Below, piece after piece: positions 52,721 to 60,067 of a stretch of DNA of 64,000 nucleotides (its first letter is position 1; every line of letters starts with the position of its first letter). A model generated the notes under the pieces. That model did not search any database, had not been told where the DNA came from, and saw only the letters and a list, made by a program, of their open reading frames with translations. The position numbers and the translations under genes were made by a program. This DNA comes from Paenibacillus solani (GTDB lineage Bacteria > Bacillota > Bacilli > Paenibacillales > Paenibacillaceae), in NCBI RefSeq assembly GCF_001277345.1, contig NZ_LIUT01000001.1, positions 1,022,897-1,086,896 on the forward strand, in the 5' to 3' direction.

Positions 52721-54423
52721 TGCAGAACCCCCGGGACACAACGCAGACTCAAAGCCTCATGGCTCTCCTTCCAAAGGAGCGCTCGGTTCTTCAGCACATC
52801 TGGAGCCGATATGCCGGGCAATGCTTTGATGACGGCAAGCTGCGCTCATTGTACGTGCAGCGCCTGAGCGGCATGGAAGTGCAGCTTGCTTTCGTTTCCC
52901 TGCTTCAACAAGGATGGCTGCAAGCGGTGAAACAGGGATGGGGGGACAGGCTGTATTATATTCCTTTTAATAAGCTTCAAATATTGCAGGAGGGCTTTGG
53001 ACACCTGAAGGCCCATTACAAACATCAAGGACATGTAAAGCTTCAGCAAGAGGGCAGGAGCGGCATAACGGTTGATATCTTCAATATTGCCGTGTATATG
53101 ACCAAAAATCGTATGGCTATAACAGCAAAAGGGGTTCTGCATAAGAAAATCATTCAGAAGCTGGAACGAATAGTAAACTTAAGCCCATCCGATGTGGATG
53201 GGCTTGGCCTTCAATACATTCACGCTGATGTCTACCCTTCCCATATTGCAATCGTACTGGATCTTCTCCTCGCACTGGAGCTTGTCAGCCCCGAGCAAGG
53301 GGAGTTGAAGCTGAATTTGGACGTGCTGAGGGAATGGCTCCAGCTGCCGCACGAGGCAATGGACCGAATCATTTTACGCTATATGATGGAACGCTATGTT
53401 CCTGTTTCGGCCGAGTATCAGCATTATGTATTCCGGATATGCCATTCATCACTCACAGGAGGACAGTGGCATGTTGTGGAACAAAAACTGCCGAATGTCG
53501 TGGGTGAGGGCTCAAGAGAGGAGCTTAATCATCAAAAATTCACTTCAGCAGCTGCTATACCATGGCTTCAATTTTTGACAGGCTGCGGGTATACCGACCT
53601 GGGTGTCGAAGATGAGGGTGATTTAATGTTCCGGTGGCGTAGACCCCCATGCTCGTTGTACAGCGATGGCAGCGTGGATGATGTCAGAGCGGGGAAACTG
53701 TTTGTCCAGGCGGATTTTGAAATTTTGATTCCGCCTGATGTGCCAAATACGGTTAAGTTTACGGCAGCAAGGTGCACGGAGCGTGTCTCGGATGATCGAA
53801 TGACGATTTACCGGCTGACAAGGGAATCCGTGACCCAGGCTGCGGAGACAGGAATGGGCCCTGAGAAGATCGCGGCATTTTTAAAGGAACATGCAGCTGC
53901 AGGAGTACCGGAGAACGTGCTCACTGCATTGGTTCAGTGGGGGAAGGAGATTAAACGATCGGACATGAGCCGTCATGGAGCATCGGGAGAAGAGCTGGAA
54001 ATCTGCCGGACTGGCAACAATCAGAAAGAGAATCATCGTTACGCTATTCCATGTTCAATGACCTCCCTGTCATCCGGTTTGATCCGCCCAGCGCGCAGCG
54101 AGCTTGCGTTTGCAGTGAATGACGCACTTCCTGATCTATTCTTGTCTCCTCCTGCTCTGAATCATATCCCGGTGATGTGGACAAGAGAATGGCGAGTTTA
54201 TCACCGTTCAACAGCGAAGCAAATGATGGAGCAGGCATTTGAGTGTTCAGCCAAGCTAGAGCTGGCAATCGGAGACAGCCGCATGGAATTTATACCCTTG
54301 CAGCTTGAGCGTCAGCCGTGGAAAGTTTCGGGAGCATTATACGATCCAAAGTCAGAACAGACGGAGGTCATAGTGACCTTGGGCGAAGGAGAATGGCAGG
54401 AAATGCGACTTGTAATTCCGTAA
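52720..54423 (+). CDS. Large partner protein of the XPB helicase
   Basis: A 567-residue protein started by ATG 52720, one base into the stop of the helicase gene, so the two are translationally coupled. The N-terminal half has helix-turn-helix-like segments (LGLQYIHADVYPSHIAIVLDLL, LREWLQLPHEAMDRI). The centre (around 355-390) has FVQADFEILIPPDVP and DRMTIYRLTRESV, the pattern I associate with helicase-associated proteins that are paired with XPB, for example next to XPB in Mycobacterium. No ATPase or nuclease motif is visible. It probably helps DNA loading; unproven. Confidence 0.85.
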   Translation: MQNPRDTTQTQSLMALLPKERSVLQHIWSRYAGQCFDDGKLRSLYVQRLSGMEVQLAFVSLLQQGWLQAVKQGWGDRLYYIPFNKLQILQEGFGHLKAHYKHQGHVKLQQEGRSGITVDIFNIAVYMTKNRMAITAKGVLHKKIIQKLERIVNLSPSDVDGLGLQYIHADVYPSHIAIVLDLLLALELVSPEQGELKLNLDVLREWLQLPHEAMDRIILRYMMERYVPVSAEYQHYVFRICHSSLTGGQWHVVEQKLPNVVGEGSREELNHQKFTSAAAIPWLQFLTGCGYTDLGVEDEGDLMFRWRRPPCSLYSDGSVDDVRAGKLFVQADFEILIPPDVPNTVKFTAARCTERVSDDRMTIYRLTRESVTQAAETGMGPEKIAAFLKEHAAAGVPENVLTALVQWGKEIKRSDMSRHGASGEELEICRTGNNQKENHRYAIPCSMTSLSSGLIRPARSELAFAVNDALPDLFLSPPALNHIPVMWTREWRVYHRSTAKQMMEQAFECSAKLELAIGDSRMEFIPLQLERQPWKVSGALYDPKSEQTEVIVTLGEGEWQEMRLVIP

Positions 54424-54527
54424 AAGCTTGTGAAAATCCTCTTCTTATGGCACGAGCATTATGCTATGATGAAAGAGTCCACGAAAATAAGATGTGGACA
54501 AAACCAATAGAAAAGTGGGATGAGTTC

Positions 54528-54965
54528 ATGAGCGTATCGGAATTAAACACGGTCGATATGGCCGAGGTGCTCACCTACGCCTATGAATTAGGCGACATGA
54601 TTAATGCTTCCGTCGAAGTGGCGGATTATTTATATTGGAAGCAGGCGGTTGAACGTGACCTCCTGATCCAGTCTTTAATTAAGAAGCTGGACTCGAAGAA
54701 AGAACTGTTCGAAGAGACTCAGCGGTTCGGTCACTTTCACCCGAATTACCATTCGGCCATGGAGGAAGTAGCCAAGGTGGAAGCGGAGCTGGAAGCCATA
54801 GAACCTGTGGCTCGCTTCAAGCAGGCCGAGAAGAATCTGGACGACCTGCTGCACACGATGTCGGAGCGGATTGCCTTTTCGGTATCGGAGAGCATTAAGG
54901 TTCCGGGCAATGACCCTCTACCAACTAAGGGTTGCGGCAGCGGCGGTTCCTGCCAGTGCGGCTAA
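54528..54965 (+). CDS. ylbF: YlbF/RicF family protein
   Basis: A 145-residue helical protein. DMAEVLTYAYELGDMINAS, LIKKLDSKKELFEETQRFGHFHPNYHSAMEEV and the C-terminal CGSGGSCQCG match YlbF. In B. subtilis YlbF (RicF) joins RicA and RicT in an iron-sulfur complex that aids RNase Y processing; the C-terminal cysteines are probably for this cluster. ATG 54528 is the conserved start though its ribosome site is weak. ylbG follows as in Bacillus. Confidence 0.9.
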   Translation: MSVSELNTVDMAEVLTYAYELGDMINASVEVADYLYWKQAVERDLLIQSLIKKLDSKKELFEETQRFGHFHPNYHSAMEEVAKVEAELEAIEPVARFKQAEKNLDDLLHTMSERIAFSVSESIKVPGNDPLPTKGCGSGGSCQCG

Positions 54966-55013
54966 AGGGAAGACTCTTGAGATTCGAGATGAAAGTGAGG
55001 TGAGGAGCCAAGG

Positions 55014-55277
55014 ATGTTAGCTGAACGGACCGGTTATATAATATGGGTCAGCGATGTGAAGGCAGCAAGAAACCTGGAGAAGTATGGAAGTGTGCATTAT
55101 ATTTCACGTCGTATGCATTACGTTGTGATGTATGTTAATGCTGACCGTTCCGAAGAGACAATGAAGAATATCCGGAGATTGTCTTACGTTCGGAAGATTG
55201 AACGCTCCTACCGGAATGAGATTAAGACGGAGTATGACAGCAAAGGGCCGGATAAAGCAAAGTTCTACGGTCCCTAG
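55014..55277 (+). CDS. ylbG: YlbG family protein (UPF0298)
   Basis: An 87-residue protein with the YlbG pattern: AERTGYIIWVSDVKAARNLEKYG, VHYISRRMHYVVMYVNAD and LSYVRKIERSYRNEI. Function is not known in the family. GTGAGGTGAGGAG lies before the ATG. It follows ylbF by 48 bases on the same transcript. Confidence 0.92.
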   Translation: MLAERTGYIIWVSDVKAARNLEKYGSVHYISRRMHYVVMYVNADRSEETMKNIRRLSYVRKIERSYRNEIKTEYDSKGPDKAKFYGP

Positions 55278-55335
55278 CATGCTGAGCTGTTTGATGGCGT
55301 GATAGGCGCTACAGTAGCAGCAAATGAAAGATCGT

Positions 55336-55363
55336 AAAGCAGCCTCTCGGGGCTGCTTTTTTT
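55336..55363 (+). terminator. Terminator of ylbF-ylbG
   Basis: AAAGCAGCC (55336-55344) and GGCTGCTTT (55351-55359) with a T-run. Confidence 0.9.
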
Positions 55364-55518
55364 ACGGTTATAGTTTAGTATAGTAATCGGACTGGTCAGA
55401 AATATATGGTGAACTTTGAATAAAGAGTAAAATGTAAAATGACTTTATAGTTTGGATTGGCATAAATTGAATACTTGTTTGATAATATAGTATAAGTAAG
55501 TCCATCCACACGGTATGC

Positions 55519-55538
55519 AATTAGAAATATTTCTAATT
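55519..55538. promoter_or_regulatory. Perfect 20-bp palindrome, possible operator
   Basis: AATTAGAAATATTTCTAATT reads the same on both strands. It lies in an AT-rich stretch of ~290 bases ahead of the gene at 55657. A palindrome this long and loop-less is typical of a regulator-binding site rather than a terminator. A weak promoter (TTGAAT near 55466, TATAAG 18 bases on) lies ahead of it. Confidence 0.55.
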
Positions 55539-55550
55539 TTTCGGTAATTG

Positions 55551-55581
55551 TTCACAAGATACGTTGTTTCAATCTTGTGAA
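55551..55581. repeat. Inverted repeat, 10-bp arms, upstream of the 55657 gene
   Basis: TTCACAAGAT (55551-55560) pairs exactly with ATCTTGTGAA (55572-55581) around an 11-base loop. No T-run follows, so it is not a terminator. It may be an RNA hairpin or a second operator, 12 bases after the perfect palindrome. Confidence 0.6.
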
Positions 55582-55656
55582 TAGGAGTGGAATGATGTAA
55601 TATGTTGGGTATATATACATAGATATAAAGACCCATTTGGTGGAGAGTGATATTCC

Positions 55657-56094
55657 ATGCGCGATAAAGGGACTGAGCGGTGGAGCACCTATGAACCGTT
55701 TTATATAACTTTAAATGATAAGAAGGTAGCCGATATCGTCATAACCAATCATGCTAAGAGTCGTTACACAGACCGGGTTGAAGACAGTGACACTTCCCAT
55801 GAAGTGATTGGGACCTGGATGTGGGAATGCTTGAAGCAGGATCGCATCGTGCCTTATTATCGGAATGAACAGGATGTCTATCTGATTGATGACGACCTGG
55901 TAGTTGTTGCGGAGTTTTCGGAGCTGGAGCACGAACGTGACCTGATCGGTAATCCGCTTCATCGGATGATTATCGTGACTTTTTTGGGACGCATGTCGGA
56001 AACCATTGAACTTCGTGACCTGAAGTCTTATTACTCATGGCTTCGTCATTCACGTCGCATGACACTGATCAAGAACAGCCGCAAGCGTAAATAG
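55657..56094 (+). CDS. Unrecognised 145-residue protein
   Basis: No family recognised with confidence. The product is soluble and mixed: ITNHAKSRYTDRV, then TWMWECLKQDRIVPYYRNEQDVYLIDDDLVVVAEF, and a basic end (HSRRMTLIKNSRKRK). The NHAKSRYTDRV segment followed by strands faintly recalls small toxin-like or DUF4258 folds, but the similarity is too weak to name. A GGTGGAGAGTG ribosome site lies near the ATG. The upstream palindromes suggest specific regulation. Confidence 0.75.
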   Translation: MRDKGTERWSTYEPFYITLNDKKVADIVITNHAKSRYTDRVEDSDTSHEVIGTWMWECLKQDRIVPYYRNEQDVYLIDDDLVVVAEFSELEHERDLIGNPLHRMIIVTFLGRMSETIELRDLKSYYSWLRHSRRMTLIKNSRKRK

Positions 56095-56211
56095 AATATA
56101 GAATTGTGATGTGGCATGCGAGCGTCAGCGCGGATGTCTTTTTTTGCATGCTCTGCCATCATTGTTTACAATGATAAATCAAGAGCAGCAGCGGGAGGGG
56201 GAACCGGCAAT

Positions 56212-57108
56212 ATGAATTTTCATCAGCTCCATATTTTTTTTACGGTAGCCGAGCGGGGGAGTTTCTCTGCTGCCGCTCAGGCGCTTCATATGAGTCAGCC
56301 GGCCGTGACTATGCAGGTTCAGGCGCTTGAGGAACACTATGGAACAAAGCTGCTTATTCGTTCCACGAAACGGATGGAATTGTCCGAGGCCGGTAAGACG
56401 CTGCTTCCTTACGCCCGTAGGAGCCTGGAATTATCGCAGGAGACGGATGCAGCGATGGCGTCTTTCTCACGTAACCTGCTTGGAAGATTGCAGCTGGGGG
56501 CAAGTCTGACCATCGGGGAGTATGTGCTCCCACGATTGCTCGGACCGTTCGGCCGGGAGTACCCCGACATATCCATTATGCTAAAAGTTATGAATACAAC
56601 GCAGATTCTCGAAGAAATCGCAAACCATCAAATGAACTTTGGACTGATTGAAGCGCCTGTTGAGCATCCTGATATGGTACTGAATGCAGTAATGGAGGAT
56701 GAGTTAAAGCTGATCGTCCCGATAGGCCATCCATTGGCAGCGAGGGAGGGAGCCGTTTATCTGGAGGATATGCTGAAGTATCCGTTCGTACTTCGTGAGA
56801 AGGGATCGGGAACCCGGAAGGTGATGGAGGATGTACTCTTGGAACGGGGATACGACCCTGAAACCATCCAGACAGTGATGGAGCTTGGAAGCACTGGCGC
56901 AGTGAAATCTGCGGTGGAAGAGGGACTTGGCATTACGATGCTTTCGACCTCAACAGTTAAACACGAAATTGCGCTTGGGTTAGTGAAAATGATCGATATT
57001 GCAGATGCGTCTTTTAAACGAAATTATTACTCCATACAGCTGAGATCAAGTTTATTACCGATGGCGGCGATGAAGTTTCTGGACTATTTAAAGGAGCACT
57101 CACGCTAG
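56212..57108 (+). CDS. LysR-family transcriptional regulator
   Basis: A 298-residue LysR regulator. The N-terminal winged helix (MNFHQLHIFFTVAERGSFS, SQPAVTMQVQALEE) binds DNA, and the rest is a periplasmic-binding-type effector domain (TIGEYVLPRLLGPF, GSGTRKVMED, GITMLSTSTV). The plan resembles CysL and CbbR-type members, but the effector is not known. ATG 56212 follows GGGAGGGGG by 9 bases. The gene is followed by a PHP-domain gene 37 bases on, possibly co-transcribed. Confidence 0.92.
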   Translation: MNFHQLHIFFTVAERGSFSAAAQALHMSQPAVTMQVQALEEHYGTKLLIRSTKRMELSEAGKTLLPYARRSLELSQETDAAMASFSRNLLGRLQLGASLTIGEYVLPRLLGPFGREYPDISIMLKVMNTTQILEEIANHQMNFGLIEAPVEHPDMVLNAVMEDELKLIVPIGHPLAAREGAVYLEDMLKYPFVLREKGSGTRKVMEDVLLERGYDPETIQTVMELGSTGAVKSAVEEGLGITMLSTSTVKHEIALGLVKMIDIADASFKRNYYSIQLRSSLLPMAAMKFLDYLKEHSR

Positions 57109-57145
57109 AGAATATGAGACTCAACGAAAAAAGGAGCTGTAGAAG

Positions 57146-58015
57146 ATGAATACATTCGTGAATCGGACGGGCTGTGACCTCCATTCCCACACCCAGGCTT
57201 CGGACGGTATGAATACACCCTCGGAAAATGTGCAGATGGCTGCCGAACGGGGATTAGCAGCGCTGGCCATCACGGATCATGATACGGTAGCCGGTGTTGA
57301 AGAAGCACTGCAAGCAGGAAAACGGCTGAATATCACGGTGGTTCCGGGCGTAGAAATCAGCACGATGACAGGTGGGACGGATATTCATGTCCTCGGTTAT
57401 TATGTGGACTATCATGATTCCGTGTTTCTGGAGCGTCTGGCTGAGCTGCGTCGGACGAGGGAGCAGCGTAATACGAAGATTCTGCAAAAACTTCGCGAGC
57501 TGGGTATCGAGGTTACGATGGAAGAAGTTATCGAGGGGTTGGGGCGCCCACTGGGACCAGACGAGAGCATCGGGCGTCCGCATATTGCTGATGTGCTCGT
57601 CCTTAAAGGACATGCCCTTGATCTAAGGGATGCCTTCGACCGGTATCTCGCGCAGGGCGCAGCTGCTTATGTCCCGCAGCCGCGGATTCATCCCACGAAA
57701 GCCTGTGAATGGATACGGGAAGCAGGCGGCGTCGCTGTGCTTGCGCACCCGGGACTCTATGGCAATGACAAGCTGGTCAGGACCATCATTGAAGAAGGGG
57801 CTTTCAAAGGAATTGAAGTCTTCCACTCGGACCATGGGAAGCCGGAAGAGGAACGCTATTCGGCGATGGCCGAGGAGTACGGCCTTATCGTAACTGCCGG
57901 ATCGGATTATCACGGCCAGAGGCAGGGTCAGGTATTTCATGGGGAGATCGGCAGCCGCCAAGTACCTGTTGAGGTGCTTAACCAGCTTCAACAGGCGCGT
58001 GAGACCATAAGATAG
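57146..58015 (+). CDS. PHP-domain phosphoesterase (TrpH/RnpA-like)
   Basis: A 289-residue metal phosphoesterase. The PHP histidines are seen in CDLHSHTQASDG, LAITDHDTVAG, VPGVEIS and the C-terminal GSDYHGQ and LAHPG. Homologs act on 3',5'-bisphosphorylated nucleosides or short RNA 5' ends. The substrate here is not determined. Follows the LysR gene and ends at a terminator facing rqcH. Confidence 0.9.
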   Translation: MNTFVNRTGCDLHSHTQASDGMNTPSENVQMAAERGLAALAITDHDTVAGVEEALQAGKRLNITVVPGVEISTMTGGTDIHVLGYYVDYHDSVFLERLAELRRTREQRNTKILQKLRELGIEVTMEEVIEGLGRPLGPDESIGRPHIADVLVLKGHALDLRDAFDRYLAQGAAAYVPQPRIHPTKACEWIREAGGVAVLAHPGLYGNDKLVRTIIEEGAFKGIEVFHSDHGKPEEERYSAMAEEYGLIVTAGSDYHGQRQGQVFHGEIGSRQVPVEVLNQLQQARETIR

Positions 58016-58036
58016 ATAGACATATGCAATGTGAAA

Positions 58037-58086
58037 AAAACGGGTACTCCGACTGGTCATGCGACCTTTCAGGGTACCCGTTTTTG
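58037..58086. terminator. Terminator between the PHP gene and rqcH
   Basis: AAAACGGGTAC (58037-58047) and GTACCCGTTTT (58074-58084) flank a 26-base loop that can pair partly. It probably serves both convergent genes. Confidence 0.75.
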
Positions 58087-58125
58087 TTATTGAATGATCA
58101 AGATAGATCGATGTCTTTTTTTATC

Positions 58126-59883
58126 CTAATTGCGGTTATTTTTCACCGTATTCGGCATAGCCTTGATCATTTGCTCATCTGGCGTAACGAACAGCGTCTT
58201 CTGGTTGTCATAGATGACAAATCCAGGCTTGGCTCCATTCGGCTTGCGTACATGGCGAATGAGCGTGTAGTCAACAGGCACGCTGCTGGACTCTTTGGCC
58301 TGGCTGTAATAAGCGGCCAGCTGTGCCGCTTCTTGCAGCGTTGCGTCTCCGTATTCACTGCTGCGGATGACCACATGGGAGCCTGGAATATCCTTGGTGT
58401 GCAGCCATGTATCGTTTGAGGAAGCGAGACGGTTGGTCACGTATTCGTTTTGAAGATTATTTTTACCCACGTAGAGCTCGATGCCTTCCGAAGAAGTATA
58501 GACGTGAAGTGTCGGTTTGTCGTTTTTCTTCTTTTTCTTCGTTTTGCGGCTGCGGTCTCTTAAATACCCCTGTTGAATCAGTTCATCCCTGATTTCATCG
58601 ATATCATTCAAGGAGGCATGTGACAGCTGCTGCAGAAGATTCTCGATGTAGCTGATCTCTTCATGGGTTTTGATCAACTGCTCATCGATCACCGCGAGGC
58701 TGTTCTTGTACTTGTTATATTTTTTAAAATATCGCTGCGCATTATCCGATGGTGTCAGGAGCGGGTCCAGGGGAATGGTGACGCTTGCCTGGTCTTCATC
58801 GTAAAAATTGATCAGCTTGGCTTCCCGGTCACCCTTCTGAATCTGATGCAGCGAGGCGAAGAGCAGCTCGCCAAAGATCCGATACCGATCAGCATCGCCG
58901 GCTTCTTCCAAATCCTTATTCAGATTGTCCAGCTTCTTGAGGTTCTTGGTCCGTTCATTCTGGAGGAATCGAAGAAGGTCGCTGACCTTCTGCTTGACGG
59001 TATCCCGCTGTGCTTTATCCCCATAATAATCTTCCAAGCATTGGCTGACGGAATCGTAGGTCCTTACTTCATCCTTCAACAGGGTTAATGGAATGACGGA
59101 GAACACCGACTTTCCCTTGGCATTGATGCCTGAGACGGGCGTGTATTGATGATTGCGGACGAGCTCCGTTATTTCTTCGAACGCATTCCACAGGCTGCCG
59201 CAGTCCTTTTCCTCTTCAAGCTCCTCGATTCTACTTCCGCCTGCACGGTAAGCGATCTCCTGGGCAGCTAGCGGGCTTAGACCGCTAAACGTGCCTACCA
59301 GCCAAGATACAGCCTGCTCTTCATTCATCAGGCAAGCTTCCCGGAAGTCTTCCTGTCCGGTTTCGAGCGTGCTCCGCTTGTGCTGTTCCGGGGGATTGGT
59401 GTAAGAGAACCCCGGCATGATGACACGGTAGCTGCTAATGGCGGGTGTCACATGGTGGATGCCGTCCAGAATCGTTCCGTTTGCGGGATCGAGCAGAATG
59501 ATATTGCTGTGCCTGCCCATGAGTTCCACAATAACTTTTTTAGAGGAAATATCCCCGAGTTCATCCCGCTGACGAATCGTAATATGAATAATGCGCTCCA
59601 TACCGACTTGCTGTATGTCCTCGATAATGCCGCTTTCGCAATGCTTGCGCAGAATCATGCAAAACATAGGGGCTTCGGCGGGATTCAGAAACGTTTCCTG
59701 AGTTAGATGTACCCTGGGATACGTGGGATTGGCCGATAACAGCAGCTTGGCATTTCCTTGCTGGGTACGTAGATGAAATACGATGTCTCTGTCGTTCGGT
59801 TGATATATTTTATTGATCCGGGCGCCGCGGCATGATTGAAGCTCATGCACGATTGCACGTGTGACAATGCCGTCTAATGCCAT
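58126..59883 (-). CDS. rqcH: Ribosome quality control protein RqcH (NFACT)
   Basis: RqcH binds stalled 50S subunits and adds alanine tails to mark failed chains. The 585-residue protein has the NFACT-N domain (1-~180), helix-hairpin-helix (~185-230), a coiled coil (~290-430) and the C-terminal NFACT-R domain with HTKDIPGSHVVIR. The residues matching the conserved Asp-Arg pair (D97/R98 in B. subtilis) read Glu96-Arg97 in GMERIIHI. A lysine-rich patch KTKKKKKNDK follows the coiled coil. The neighbouring calcium ATPase mirrors yloA-yloB in Bacillus. Confidence 0.94.
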   Translation of the reverse strand: MALDGIVTRAIVHELQSCRGARINKIYQPNDRDIVFHLRTQQGNAKLLLSANPTYPRVHLTQETFLNPAEAPMFCMILRKHCESGIIEDIQQVGMERIIHITIRQRDELGDISSKKVIVELMGRHSNIILLDPANGTILDGIHHVTPAISSYRVIMPGFSYTNPPEQHKRSTLETGQEDFREACLMNEEQAVSWLVGTFSGLSPLAAQEIAYRAGGSRIEELEEEKDCGSLWNAFEEITELVRNHQYTPVSGINAKGKSVFSVIPLTLLKDEVRTYDSVSQCLEDYYGDKAQRDTVKQKVSDLLRFLQNERTKNLKKLDNLNKDLEEAGDADRYRIFGELLFASLHQIQKGDREAKLINFYDEDQASVTIPLDPLLTPSDNAQRYFKKYNKYKNSLAVIDEQLIKTHEEISYIENLLQQLSHASLNDIDEIRDELIQQGYLRDRSRKTKKKKKNDKPTLHVYTSSEGIELYVGKNNLQNEYVTNRLASSNDTWLHTKDIPGSHVVIRSSEYGDATLQEAAQLAAYYSQAKESSSVPVDYTLIRHVRKPNGAKPGFVIYDNQKTLFVTPDEQMIKAMPNTVKNNRN

Positions 59884-60067
59884 CCTTCATTCTCCTATCT
59901 GTCTGTAACCCTTCCTAAATCGTACTTCTCTATGATGCCATATTTCTCTTAAAAACTTAAGGCCCCTTCTGTGATAATTCAGGACATGTCCGAATACATT
60001 TACGTAGAAAGGGTGGAAAAGCTGTCATCCGCCGGAACTTGCAAAACAACCGGGAGGGAAAGGGAGC

